A DNA stretch of 64,000 nucleotides from Aeromonas tecta. GTDB taxonomy: Bacteria; Pseudomonadota; Gammaproteobacteria; Enterobacterales; Aeromonadaceae. Positions 31,494-39,856 of this stretch are shown here, in pieces. The translations under genes were made by a program, and so were the position numbers. Positions within the stretch are counted from its first letter, which is position 1; the number at the start of each line of letters is the position of its first letter. Below the pieces are notes generated by a model. It was not told where the DNA came from, searched no databases, and saw nothing but the letters and a program-made list of their open reading frames with translations. The DNA lies in the NCBI RefSeq assembly GCF_000820185.1, contig NZ_CDCA01000046.1, forward strand, positions 1 through 64,000. Reading direction: 5' to 3'.

Positions 31494-32176
31494 TCACCAT
31501 CACCCTGGACACTCGCCGCAGCAAAGACCAGCTCAACCTGCTGGCCCTGCCACCCAAGAAGCGCAAGCGCCTGGTGTGGCGAGCAGCCAACGAGATGAAA
31601 AAGCTGGCCGCCCGTAACGTGCGCCAGCAACAAGACCCCAACGGCCAGCCGTGGGCACCGCGCAAGCGGGGCAAACGCAAGATGTTGCGTGGCCTGCCCA
31701 AGCTATTGCAGATCCGCGAGCCTCGTCAGGACGTGGCTGAGCTGGGGTTCACCAAGGGCACCATGAGCGCCCACGCCGGGGTCATCGCCAACACCCACCA
31801 GAAGGGGCACACCTACAAGGTAACGGCAGCCAGCCGGCGCCGTATTGCCCCCAGCGACGGCGGAAAAAACAAGCAGGCCAGCAAGGCACAAGCCCGCAAG
31901 TTGCGGGAACTGGGGTTCAAGCGCCCGGGCAAGCGCAAGCGGGCATACCGCTCGGCCTCACTGGGCTGGATAACGGGAAACCTCAACTACGCCCAGGCGG
32001 GGTTGCTGATCAAGAAACTCAAGGATGAACCGGCGGCCGAGAGCTGGGAGATCCAGCTACCCGCCCGCCCATTCCTGGGCGCCAACACCCAGCAGCGCGC
32101 GCAGGCCTTTGCCCGCTCGCTGCAGAGCATCAACTACGGCTGGGACGTCAACAAGCAAGGCATGAAGGGGAAATAA
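31490..32176 (+). CDS. Virion morphogenesis/tail completion protein, gpS family
   Basis: The 228-residue basic protein has PPKKRKRLVWRAANEMKKLA and DPNGQPWAPRKRGKR near the N-terminus and ELPARPF-like LPARPFLGAN near the C-terminus, as in Phage_tail_S proteins. It is longer than P2 gpS (150) owing to a Lys/Arg-rich middle (SKAQARKLRELGFKRPGKRK). The start overlaps the gpR stop by four bases. Confidence 0.82.
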   Translation: MITITLDTRRSKDQLNLLALPPKKRKRLVWRAANEMKKLAARNVRQQQDPNGQPWAPRKRGKRKMLRGLPKLLQIREPRQDVAELGFTKGTMSAHAGVIANTHQKGHTYKVTAASRRRIAPSDGGKNKQASKAQARKLRELGFKRPGKRKRAYRSASLGWITGNLNYAQAGLLIKKLKDEPAAESWEIQLPARPFLGANTQQRAQAFARSLQSINYGWDVNKQGMKGK

Positions 32177-32180
32177 CGGC

Positions 32181-33305
32181 ATGTGGCCTTATGTACAGAT
32201 CAACAACTTGAACCAGATGCAGGGGCCTGTGACGGAAGTCGAGCGTCACCTGCTGTTCATCGGCAGTGCGCCGACCAACACCAACAAGCTGCTCTCGCTC
32301 AACACCCAGTCTGACTTTGACAAGCTGCTGGGCGAGGCTGACAGCGAGCTGAAAACCAACCTGCAGGCCGCCATGGCCAACGCCGGCCAGAACTGGACGG
32401 CCGCCGCCTTCGTGCTGCCGACCGACATGGACTGGAAAGAGGCGGTGCGCGAGGCCCAGAAGACCCAATCCTTCGAGGGCTGCGTGGTACTGGGGCAGGA
32501 GTGGGACAAGGCGAATATCAATGCCGCCCACGCCCTCAACCAGGAGCTGATCGCCAAGTGGGGACGCTGGCAAGCCATGCTGCTGGCGGTACCGGGTATC
32601 GTCTCCACCGCCGAGGGTGGTCAGGACTGGAGCGAATACGAGGCAGAACTGGCTGCCCTGCAGGATGGCATCGCGGCTGAATCAGTCTCTCTGATCCCGC
32701 AGCTGTGGCCCAACCTCATCGGGGCTTACGCCGGCCGCCTGTGCAACAGGGCAGTGAGCATCGCAGACAGCCCTTGCCGGGTGAAAACCGGCGCTGTGGT
32801 CGGCCTTGGCAACAAGCCAACGGACAAAGACGGGATCCCGCTGCCGCTGGCCACCCTGCAGACCCTGGAAGCCAACCGTTACTCGGTGCCGATGTGGTAC
32901 CCGGACTATGACGGGCTCTACTGGGCCGATGGCCGCCAGCTCGATGCCGAGGGCGGCGACTACCAGGTGATCGAAAACCTGCGTGTGGCTTACAAGGTCG
33001 CCCGCCGGATGCGCCTGCGCGCGATCGCCCGCATCGGCGATCGCTCGTTCAACTCCACCCCGGGCAGCACCGAGGCCGCCGTCATGTTCTTCGGCAAGGA
33101 CCTGCGCCAGATGGCCAGCGCCACCACCATCAACGGCCAACCGTTCCCGGGCGACATTGCCTCACCCAAGGATGGCGACATCCGCATCCAGTGGACCGCC
33201 AAGAACCTGGTCTCCATCTATGTGGTAGTGCGCACCGTGGACTGCCCCAAAGGGATCACCGTCAACATCATGCTCGATTTGAGCCTCAACAACGGGGAGG
33301 GCTAA
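32181..33305 (+). CDS. Contractile tail sheath protein (DUF2586 type)
   Basis: The 374-residue protein is of the DUF2586 sheath type found in HP1 and K139 rather than the P2 FI type. It contains VERHLLFIGSAPTNTNKLLS near the N-terminus, SIADSPCRVKTGAVVGLG in the middle, and a C-terminal domain with GDIRIQWTAKNLVSIYVVVR. Sheath subunits polymerise around the tube and contract on infection. It is followed 3 bases later by the tube gene. Confidence 0.88.
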   Translation: MWPYVQINNLNQMQGPVTEVERHLLFIGSAPTNTNKLLSLNTQSDFDKLLGEADSELKTNLQAAMANAGQNWTAAAFVLPTDMDWKEAVREAQKTQSFEGCVVLGQEWDKANINAAHALNQELIAKWGRWQAMLLAVPGIVSTAEGGQDWSEYEAELAALQDGIAAESVSLIPQLWPNLIGAYAGRLCNRAVSIADSPCRVKTGAVVGLGNKPTDKDGIPLPLATLQTLEANRYSVPMWYPDYDGLYWADGRQLDAEGGDYQVIENLRVAYKVARRMRLRAIARIGDRSFNSTPGSTEAAVMFFGKDLRQMASATTINGQPFPGDIASPKDGDIRIQWTAKNLVSIYVVVRTVDCPKGITVNIMLDLSLNNGEG

Positions 33306-33308
33306 CCC

Positions 33309-33764
33309 ATGACCCGCCGTATTTCAGGCCAGTCCTTCGACACCACCCTGATGGGCACCATGGTGCACATCGAGAAGGCCAGCCTCTCCATCACCGACAA
33401 CAGCGCCGTGGCGCAAACCCGTGGCATCCCTGATGGCTATATCGATGGGGATGTGGCCGCAGAGTTGGAGTTCGAGCTCGACGCCAAGAACTTCAAGATG
33501 CTGTGTGAGAGCGCCAAGCGTCAGGGCAGCTGGCGCGGCATGAAGCCGGACGATGTGTTGTTCTACGCCGACACCGGCGACGAGACCATGAAGGTGGAAG
33601 CCTTCGGCGTGAAGCTGGTGATTTCTGACCTGCTCGATATCGATCCCAAGGGCGGCAGCAAGGGAGTGCACAAAATCAAGGGGTTCGTTACCTCCCCAGA
33701 CTTCGTGCACATCAACGGCATGCCGTACCTGTCGGATGACGACACCCGTCACCTCAAGGGCTAA
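33309..33764 (+). CDS. Tail tube protein (DUF2597 type)
   Basis: The 151-residue protein starts MTRRISGQSFDTTLMGTMVH and contains GIPDGYIDGDVAAELEFELD and a C-terminal VHINGMPYLSDDDT. This is the DUF2597 tube protein that follows the sheath gene in HP1/K139-like phages. It forms the inner tube through which DNA passes. Confidence 0.87.
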   Translation: MTRRISGQSFDTTLMGTMVHIEKASLSITDNSAVAQTRGIPDGYIDGDVAAELEFELDAKNFKMLCESAKRQGSWRGMKPDDVLFYADTGDETMKVEAFGVKLVISDLLDIDPKGGSKGVHKIKGFVTSPDFVHINGMPYLSDDDTRHLKG

Positions 33765-33767
33765 CCG

Positions 33768-33977
33768 ATGGATCTGATCGACCGCGCCACCCAACACGCC
33801 GAGCGGATGCTGGCGGCCCAGCTGGATAGCCAGCTTGGCCGCAGCCACTACCAGGGCGAGAGCTTGCACCTTTGCGAAGCGTGCGATGACCCGATCCCGG
33901 AGGAACGCCGCCAGCGAGTACCCGGGGTGCGCAAATGCGTGCCCTGCCAGAGCCGCGCAGAACGTCGTGGCCAATAA
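33768..33977 (+). CDS. TraR/DksA-type zinc-finger protein
   Basis: The 69-residue protein has a four-Cys zinc finger, CEAC (36-39) and CVPC (57-60), after a helical N-terminus (IDRATQHAERMLAAQLDSQL). Phage TraR-like proteins bind RNA polymerase through the secondary channel and mimic DksA with ppGpp. In P2-group phages this gene sits, as here, between tail tube and lysis genes. It lies 3 bases after the tube gene. Confidence 0.9.
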   Translation: MDLIDRATQHAERMLAAQLDSQLGRSHYQGESLHLCEACDDPIPEERRQRVPGVRKCVPCQSRAERRGQ

Positions 33978-33993
33978 GCATCGAGAACGGGAT

Positions 33994-34329
33994 ATGAACC
34001 CTATGCCAAACAAAGATCCCACCCTCTGGGCTGCCCTGCTGGCCTGGCTGATGGACAACTGGCCCGCTGTCTATGGGGCACTGCTGGCGCTGGCCATCGC
34101 CTTCCTGCGCATCACCTATGCCGGTGGGCGGGGTCGCCGCCGGCTGATTGAATCCCTGCTGTGTGGCCTCATCACCCTGGCGGCCGCCACCGGAACCCAC
34201 TTGCTCGGGATCCCCCAGGAGGCCACACCGTTACTGGGTGGCATGGTGGGACTGCTTGGGATCGACATCATCCGCGACCGTGCGGCCCTGATGCTGCGCA
34301 AGAAGGAGGACAACAATGCCGCGCAGTAA
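33994..34329 (+). CDS. Holin
   Basis: The 111-residue protein has a first hydrophobic segment around 20-40 (YGALLALAIAFLRITYAGG), a basic turn GRGRRRL, two more segments (LLCGLITLAAATGTHLLG; GGMVGLLGIDII) and a charged tail RKKEDNNAAQ. This is a three-segment lambda-type holin. It forms the inner-membrane lesions that release the endolysin. The start at 33994 is preferred, with ATG 34003 possible. It overlaps the endolysin gene by 14 bases. Confidence 0.85.
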   Translation: MNPMPNKDPTLWAALLAWLMDNWPAVYGALLALAIAFLRITYAGGRGRRRLIESLLCGLITLAAATGTHLLGIPQEATPLLGGMVGLLGIDIIRDRAALMLRKKEDNNAAQ

Positions 34330-34777
34330 CTATCACCCGCAAGTGGCCGCCTTTCTCGACCTGCTCGCCTTTTCCGAGGGCACCAAGGGCTGGGGCGATG
34401 ACGGATACGACAAGCTGGTCAATCCGGCTGGGTTCTTCACCGACTACAGCACCCACCCGAACGTGCTGGTGCAGGTCAACAAGACCATCAGCAGCACCGC
34501 CGCCGGTCGCTATCAGCATCTGTCAAAGCACTGGCCCCACTACCGTGACCAGCTTGGCCTGCCGGACTTTGGCCCTGAGTCACAAGATGCCTGGGCAATC
34601 CAGTTGATCCGCGAGCGCAAGGCGCTGGCCGATGTGATCGATGGTCGCATCCCCCAGGCCATCAGCAAGTGCGCCAACATTTGGGCCAGCTTGCCCGGCG
34701 CCGGCTACGGTCAGCGCGAACACAAGCTGACTGACCTGCTGGCCAAGTTCACCGAATTTGGCGGGGTGCTGGCATGA
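34316..34777 (+). CDS. Endolysin, lambda R-type lytic transglycosylase
   Basis: The 153-residue protein follows lambda R closely: FLDLLAFSEGTKG with the catalytic Glu21, STAAGRYQHLSKHWPHYRDQ in the middle (given as TAAGRYQHLS), LGLPDFGPESQDAWAIQLI, and NIWASLPGAGYGQREHKL at the end. Such enzymes cleave peptidoglycan glycosidic bonds to form 1,6-anhydro ends. There is no signal peptide, so export depends on the holin encoded just upstream. The start lies inside the holin gene and its stop overlaps the Rz start. Confidence 0.93.
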   Translation: MPRSNYHPQVAAFLDLLAFSEGTKGWGDDGYDKLVNPAGFFTDYSTHPNVLVQVNKTISSTAAGRYQHLSKHWPHYRDQLGLPDFGPESQDAWAIQLIRERKALADVIDGRIPQAISKCANIWASLPGAGYGQREHKLTDLLAKFTEFGGVLA

Positions 34778-35229
34778 CCGACCTCAAAGGCTTGCTCTCC
34801 TCTGTTTTTCTCATGGTCCCGATAGGGGTCATGTTGGCAGTGGGATGGATGTTCATCTCGATGGGGGGTCGCATCAATAGCTTGCGGGACGAACTGGCCA
34901 CCGCCAACGAGACCATCACCGCCCTGCAGACGGTCAACAGCCAGCAGGCCACCGAACTACAGGAGCAGCAGCTGATAACGGCGAGCTTGCGCCTGCTGCT
35001 TAACGACCAGAACGCGGCCTTGGCCGAGCTCGACAACCAGAACAGGAAAACCGCGAATGAACTGCAAGATGCCTTGGCCACGCCGCCGGCGGGCCGCCCG
35101 GATTGCGCTCGCGAGCCTTTGCCTGCTGGCGCTTTGCGCCTGCTCCAGCCAGCCCACCACAGTGGTGCAAACCAAGGTGGTAAAGCGGCTACCGCCGCCG
35201 GGGCTGGTGCCCCACTGCCCGGAGCCTGA
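34774..35229 (+). CDS. Inner-membrane spanin (Rz-like)
   Basis: The 151-residue protein has one N-terminal membrane segment (LMVPIGVMLAVGWMFISMGG) and a periplasmic coiled coil (SLRDELATANETITALQTVN onward). It is in the right place after the endolysin and contains the Rz1 gene in another frame. It pairs with Rz1 to fuse the two membranes in the last lysis step. The C-terminal third (PAGRPDCAREPLPAGALRL) is Pro/Ala-rich because its sequence is constrained by the overlapping gene. Confidence 0.85.
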   Translation: MTDLKGLLSSVFLMVPIGVMLAVGWMFISMGGRINSLRDELATANETITALQTVNSQQATELQEQQLITASLRLLLNDQNAALAELDNQNRKTANELQDALATPPAGRPDCAREPLPAGALRLLQPAHHSGANQGGKAATAAGAGAPLPGA

Positions 35230-35356
35230 CTTTACGGGGACCACCTACGGCGAGGCCGTGCGGTTTATCCCCACCCTGCAGACGGCGCTGCGGCGCTGCC
35301 AAACCCAGATCAACACCCTGAACCATTGGATTGAACAAGAGGAAACCACCCCATGA
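35057..35356 (+). CDS. Outer-membrane spanin lipoprotein (Rz1-like)
   Basis: The 99-residue protein starts inside the Rz gene in the +1 frame and extends 127 bases past its stop. It has a basic start (MPWPRRRRAARIALAS), a hydrophobic core and lipobox LCAC (Cys27-29 region). The mature part has KRLPPPGLVPHCPEP, the Pro-rich segment typical of Rz1, and a short helix. It anchors in the outer membrane and binds Rz. It ends four bases into the next gene. Confidence 0.87.
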   Translation: MNCKMPWPRRRRAARIALASLCLLALCACSSQPTTVVQTKVVKRLPPPGLVPHCPEPDFTGTTYGEAVRFIPTLQTALRRCQTQINTLNHWIEQEETTP

Positions 35357-35613
35357 GCAAAAAAATCACCCTGACCATCGCCGGGACCGACATCAGCTTT
35401 GAACCGACCATGACCGCCTACAACGGCTTCATCAACGACATGATGCCCAACGACAAGGTAGCGCCGGCTCACAACTACCTGAAGAGGATCGTCTGCACCG
35501 AGAGCAAAGAGGCACTCGATGAGCTGCTCCAGCGTCCCAGCGCCGCGCTGCAGCTGGCTGGCGCAATCAACAAAGAGTTCGCCCCTGATCTGGAAATCAC
35601 CGTAAAAAACTGA
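35353..35613 (+). CDS. Tail assembly chaperone, short form (gpE-like)
   Basis: This 86-residue protein, MSKKITLTIAGTDISFEPTM at the start and LEITVKN at the end, lies between the lysis genes and the tape measure gene, where P2 has E/E'. It is the short product made when ribosomes stop at TGA 35611. It overlaps the Rz1 stop by four bases. Chaperones of this type coat the tape measure protein during tail assembly. Confidence 0.87.
   Translation: MSKKITLTIAGTDISFEPTMTAYNGFINDMMPNDKVAPAHNYLKRIVCTESKEALDELLQRPSAALQLAGAINKEFAPDLEITVKN
35604..35610 (+). promoter_or_regulatory. Programmed -1 frameshift site
   Basis: The heptamer A AAA AAC lies in the right register (zero-frame codons GTA AAA AAC) directly before stop TGA. 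This is the strongest known bacterial slippery pattern. A -1 slip continues reading at CTG 35610 and bypasses the stop. The following 30 bases are GC-rich and may fold. Confidence 0.88.
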
Positions 35614-35798
35614 CCGCGCGTGCCGAGGCCATCGAGCGCAACCAGCTGGAGCAGGTACTGGCACTGCGGCGCTACTACCTGCCCCATGAGGACGACGACA
35701 TCGAGAGCCTGGCTCGCGCCACCTGGTTAGACAAGTATCACCGAGACTCCAACGCCATCGCCGTGGCCGAGGGCATCGCCAAAGCACTGAACGGATAA
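35610..35798 (+). CDS. Tail assembly chaperone extension (gpE'-like), read by -1 frameshift
   Basis: The -1 frame adds 62 residues after residue 86 of the short form: LTARAEAIERNQLEQVLALR, then YYLPHEDDDIESLARATWLD and a final AVAEGIAKALNG. The fusion product is 148 residues, close to P2 E+E' (142). The frame has no start codon of its own with a ribosome site, so it depends on the slip at 35604-35610. It ends 9 bases before the tape measure gene. The arrangement is that of P2 E/E' and lambda G/GT. Confidence 0.87.
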   Translation: MTARAEAIERNQLEQVLALRRYYLPHEDDDIESLARATWLDKYHRDSNAIAVAEGIAKALNG

Positions 35799-35807
35799 GA
35801 GACCCCT

Positions 35808-37754
35808 ATGGCCTGGATGGAAAAATTGATGATGCAGGTGGCACTGGTTGACCAGGTCACCAAGCCCCTTGCTGGTATCAATGCCCAGATGGACAAGGTC
35901 AGCAAGGCTGGCCGCCAGGGCTGGAGCAGCATGGCCATGGGGGCGACCACCGTCGCCGGCGGCGTCATGGCGATCCAGGGGGCTCTTGGCCCCGCCATCG
36001 AAATGGATCGGGCGCTGGCGGAAGTGGCCTCCCTCGATGTGCAAACGGATGTGCTCGGGGCACTGGGCCGTGAAGCCCTCGCCCTGTCGGTGCAATATGG
36101 TGAATCCGCCACAGACATCGTCCGTTCTTCTTACGACATCCAGTCAGCAATCGCCGGGCTGGAGGGCAACGAACTGCCCGCCTTTACCCGCGCCTCCACC
36201 ACCTTGGCCAAGGCCACCAAAGCCGATACCGCCACCATCACCAACTACATGGGCACCATGTACGGCATCTTCGAGCAGCAGGCCAAGCAGATGGGCAAGG
36301 CCAACTGGGTCGAGGATGTGGCCGGCAAGACCGCGCTGGCGGTGCAGTTGTTCAAGACCACCGGCCAGGGCATGGCCGATGCCTTTGGAGCGATCGGTGC
36401 CAACGCCACCGCCGCGGGCGTTTCGATGGATGAACAGTTCGCCGTGATCGGCCAACTGCAGGCCACCATGAGTGGCGGCGAGGCCGGTACCAAGTTCAAG
36501 TCGTTCCTGGCCGGGATCGGTGGTGCCCAGAAGGCACTCGGCATGCAGTTCACTGACGCGGCAGGAAACATGCTGCCGGTGCTGACCATCCTGGACAAGC
36601 TCAAGATGCGTTACGGCGAGACCATGAGCGTGGCAGAGGGGGACGAGCTCAAGAAGGCCTTCGGCTCGGATGAGGCGGTGGCCATGATCAAGCTCCTGAT
36701 GACCAACACCAAGGGACTGGCCACCAACATCAACGCGCTGGCCAACACCCACGGCATGGGCAAGGCCGAGCAGATGGCCGCCTCCATGACCGACCAGTGG
36801 GAGCGGGTGACACAAGGATGGTTCGCCATCCGAGCGGCCGCCTTCGGAGTGGTACTGCCGGCCATCAATGCGGTGGTCGGCGTCTTTGCCGATGGCGCCA
36901 ATGATGTGCTGCGTTGGACCCACCTCTTCCCGAACCTGACCAAGGTGATCAGTTATGCCGCCCTGGCTTTTATCGGTCTGGGTATGGTCACCGGCGCTTG
37001 GTTGCTGCTCGTCGGAATGGCTCAGTTGGCCGTCGTGGGTCTGGGTATCGTATTCGGGGCTCTAGCGTGGCCCATTCTGGCCGTAGCCGCTGCCATTGCC
37101 GCTCTGGTGATGTGGTGGGAGCCCATCAAAGCATTTTTCAGTGGCCTCATCTCCGCCATGGCCCCAGCTATATCAACCGTATTCGCACCTTGGGCCGCTA
37201 TTTTGCCGGTGATCTGGGATGGCGTATCCAGTCTGATCGGCATCATCGCCCAGTGGCTTGGAACAACCAGTCAAGCCTCTGGCGCCTTCACCAACATGAT
37301 CGCACTCGGGGAGGCTGCAGGAACCATTCTTGGAACAGTCTTCAAATTGTTGCTGTCGCCTATCTGGGCCGTGGGTAAAGCCATCCAATGGGTACTGGAA
37401 AAACTCAACGTATTACCAGGGGTTGACCTGGATATCAGCTCTTCAATGCCGGATCTCACCATGCCGACCATGCAGCCTATGACGATACCGGTCATGCCCG
37501 GGGTGATGAATGTGCCAGCGCAAGAGCGACAACAGGAGACGGTCAACGCGCCCCTCGCCCGCTACCGCCAGCAAGACCAGAGCAAGGTGCCATCCGGTGG
37601 CATTGGCCAGCAGCTGATCCAGGCCAACGCGGCCGCGACCTCTGCCAACCAGAAGCCGGCCAAGTCCCTGCATGTCGGCGAGGTGCACATCACCAACCAG
37701 AACCCGATGACCCCGGAGCAGATGGCCGAGAACGTCTGGCTGGAGACCAAGTGA
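35808..37754 (+). CDS. Tail tape measure protein (gpT)
   Basis: The 648-residue protein begins MAWMEKLMMQVALVDQVTKP and has TP901-type features: a helical N-terminal part with MAMGATTVAGGVMAIQGALG, the conserved YDIQSAIAGL and FGAIGANATAAGVSMDEQFA, and several hydrophobic segments around 350-470. It sets tail length and is probably ejected into the host membrane. It is shorter than P2 gpT (815), which predicts a shorter tail. It follows the frameshifted chaperone gene, as in P2. Confidence 0.92.
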   Translation: MAWMEKLMMQVALVDQVTKPLAGINAQMDKVSKAGRQGWSSMAMGATTVAGGVMAIQGALGPAIEMDRALAEVASLDVQTDVLGALGREALALSVQYGESATDIVRSSYDIQSAIAGLEGNELPAFTRASTTLAKATKADTATITNYMGTMYGIFEQQAKQMGKANWVEDVAGKTALAVQLFKTTGQGMADAFGAIGANATAAGVSMDEQFAVIGQLQATMSGGEAGTKFKSFLAGIGGAQKALGMQFTDAAGNMLPVLTILDKLKMRYGETMSVAEGDELKKAFGSDEAVAMIKLLMTNTKGLATNINALANTHGMGKAEQMAASMTDQWERVTQGWFAIRAAAFGVVLPAINAVVGVFADGANDVLRWTHLFPNLTKVISYAALAFIGLGMVTGAWLLLVGMAQLAVVGLGIVFGALAWPILAVAAAIAALVMWWEPIKAFFSGLISAMAPAISTVFAPWAAILPVIWDGVSSLIGIIAQWLGTTSQASGAFTNMIALGEAAGTILGTVFKLLLSPIWAVGKAIQWVLEKLNVLPGVDLDISSSMPDLTMPTMQPMTIPVMPGVMNVPAQERQQETVNAPLARYRQQDQSKVPSGGIGQQLIQANAAATSANQKPAKSLHVGEVHITNQNPMTPEQMAENVWLETK

Positions 37755-38077
37755 TGAATGAACCCAAGTACATCGATCTCCTGGTCGTCAACGGTGCCTG
37801 GCAACTCGATGCCGGCGGCCAGCCCCGCTACACCCAGGACCGCTACAGCATCGGTCAGGACATCAAGCACCGCATCATGGAGTCGGGGCTCGCCCGCAAG
37901 CTCATCGGCGAGCGTAGCCCGACCCTGCGCAGTGACGTGATGACCGAGATTGAACTGCTGATAGAAGACGACGAGCGGCTGGTGCCTGGCACCATCCTCA
38001 TCAGTGAAGAGGCCCCCGACCGAGTGCTAGTCACCGCTCGCACCTATGAATTCGGCGAACTGAAGGTAACCCTGTGA
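37754..38077 (+). CDS. Baseplate protein of the DUF2590 / gp25-like type
   Basis: The 107-residue protein has the pattern YIDLLVVNGAWQLDAGGQP, then YSIGQDIKHRIMESGLARKL and IELLIEDDERLVPGTILI. It occupies the position of the small baseplate wedge gene (P2 gpW) between tape measure and J, and has the gp25-like layout. The start overlaps the tape measure stop (TGATG) and its stop overlaps the J start. Confidence 0.83.
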   Translation: MNEPKYIDLLVVNGAWQLDAGGQPRYTQDRYSIGQDIKHRIMESGLARKLIGERSPTLRSDVMTEIELLIEDDERLVPGTILISEEAPDRVLVTARTYEFGELKVTL

Positions 38078-39261
38078 ACCTGCGCCCGACCGTGGACTTT
38101 ATGGCCCTGCTGGCCGAGACCGGTGTCCCAACCACCGAACAGGCCATGGAGGCCGAACTCAAAAAGGAGGTGGTAGCCGCCGGCTCCCTCATCACCAATG
38201 ACAGCGACGTGAGCCCGTTCTGGCGGCTGGTGCGCGGGGTGGTCATCACCCCGGCGCTCTGGCTTATCCGCACCCTCTTGGCTGGCCACGTGCTGCCCAA
38301 CACCTTCGCGGCCACTGCCACCGATGCCTATCTCGACCTCAAGGCATGGGACGTGGACTTGACCCGCAAAGCCGACCAGAAAACCCGGGGCCTGGTCAAC
38401 TTCGTCAAGGCCAACCCGAGCGAGGCCGTCACCATCCCGGCCGATATCTGGATCGCCACCGAGCGCATCAACGGCACTATCTACCGACTCAAACCACTGC
38501 TGGCGGTGGTGAGTCCTGCAGGCGAAGCCGTGGCCAAGGTGGTCTGCGAGGCGGAGTTCGCCGGCGCGGCCTGGAATCTGGCGCCGGGTTATTACAACCT
38601 GCTCAGTGAACCGGTGACCGGCATCCTGTCGGCCCGCAACGATGACAAGGAGTGGATCACCACCCAGGGCGCCGATGCCGAGGGCAATGACGCGCTCGGC
38701 CTGCGCATCCAGAACCAGTTCTCGGCGGTGGGTCGCTACCACATAGACGCGATTTACCGCTCCATGTTGGCCAGCGTCGCGGGCATTCGTGCCGATCACA
38801 TATTCTTCGAGCACGAGGCCCCCCGGGGTCCGGGCACCGCCAACGCCTACATCCTGCTGGAGGTGGGTGCGACCCCGGCCAGCCTCATCGACCAGCTCAA
38901 CGACTACGTGGGCCGCCAGGGCAACCATGGCCACGGCGATGACCTGTTTGTGATGGCCATGCCAGAGACCCAGCACAGCCTGACGCTGGCGATCTGGCCC
39001 CAGCCCAACCTCACCGACGAGCAGAAAACCGCACTGAAAGCCGGCGCCGAGAACCTGGTCAAGGCGGCGTTTCGCCAGTCGGCGGACTTTCCGAGCGTTA
39101 CCCGCACCTGGCCGCGCTCGCGCTTCTCACTCTCCCAGCTGGCCCGCGAGCTGCACAGCCAGTTCCCCCAGTTGCAGAGCCTCAAGTTTGCGCAAGATGA
39201 CATCGTGTCGGGGCTGGCCATCCCGCGCCTGAGCTCGCTGGAGGTGACCCTGCATGACTGA
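38074..39261 (+). CDS. Baseplate assembly protein (gpJ)
   Basis: The 395-residue protein is of the Baseplate_J family: WLIRTLLAGHVLPNTFAATA near the start, WDVDLTRKADQKTRGLVNF, TIPADIWIATERINGTIYRL in the middle, and the C-terminal RSRFSLSQLARELHSQFP. It is longer than P2 gpJ (302). It builds the wedge ring of the baseplate. It starts with GTG overlapping the previous stop, and ends 8 bases into the next gene. Confidence 0.9.
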   Translation: MNLRPTVDFMALLAETGVPTTEQAMEAELKKEVVAAGSLITNDSDVSPFWRLVRGVVITPALWLIRTLLAGHVLPNTFAATATDAYLDLKAWDVDLTRKADQKTRGLVNFVKANPSEAVTIPADIWIATERINGTIYRLKPLLAVVSPAGEAVAKVVCEAEFAGAAWNLAPGYYNLLSEPVTGILSARNDDKEWITTQGADAEGNDALGLRIQNQFSAVGRYHIDAIYRSMLASVAGIRADHIFFEHEAPRGPGTANAYILLEVGATPASLIDQLNDYVGRQGNHGHGDDLFVMAMPETQHSLTLAIWPQPNLTDEQKTALKAGAENLVKAAFRQSADFPSVTRTWPRSRFSLSQLARELHSQFPQLQSLKFAQDDIVSGLAIPRLSSLEVTLHD

Positions 39262-39856
39262 CCCGACTCCGCTTGAACACAACCTACAGGCGCCGGTGCT
39301 ACCCGATGCCAGCGCCCCCTGGTGGGAAGACGGCTACACCATCAGCCCGGCCCACGCCGAGCCCGAGTTTCTGGCCAAGGGGATCAACACCTTCTGGCAA
39401 CGGCTCAAGGGCTGGCTGCTGCAGCCACTGGCCCAGCAAGACCCGCTGACCTGCTCGGAGTCCCTGCTGGCGCTGCTGGCCTGGGAGCGCGACATCACCC
39501 GCTTCAATGGCGAGCCGCTTGACCTCTTTCGCAAGCGGGTCAGGTTCGCCTTTGTAAACGCGAGGGACGCCGGCGAGGTTGCCGGCTTTAAACGCATCTT
39601 CGAGCGCCTTGGCATCGGCTGGTGTGACATCCACGAACGCCAGGCTGGCGCCCCCTGGGACGTCATCACCATCGAGGTGACCGACGGCGCCATCGCGACC
39701 AACCAGAAACTGATGGAAACCCTAATCCAACACTATGGCCGCACCTGCCGCCGCTATCGCTTCCAGGTGGTTTATCCGGTCACCTGCACCTTGCACACCG
39801 GCCGTATCGACATGAGCCAGCAGGTGTTCGGCGCATCACTCAAGAGGAACGCATGA
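39254..39856 (+). CDS. Tail protein I (gpI)
   Basis: The 200-residue protein of the Phage_tail_I family has the typical LLALLAWERDITRFNGEPLD, then LFRKRVRFAFVNARDAGEVA and GFKRIFERLGI. It links the wedge to the tail fibres. It overlaps J by 8 and the fibre gene by 4 bases, indicating coupled translation. Confidence 0.92.
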   Translation: MTDPTPLEHNLQAPVLPDASAPWWEDGYTISPAHAEPEFLAKGINTFWQRLKGWLLQPLAQQDPLTCSESLLALLAWERDITRFNGEPLDLFRKRVRFAFVNARDAGEVAGFKRIFERLGIGWCDIHERQAGAPWDVITIEVTDGAIATNQKLMETLIQHYGRTCRRYRFQVVYPVTCTLHTGRIDMSQQVFGASLKRNA

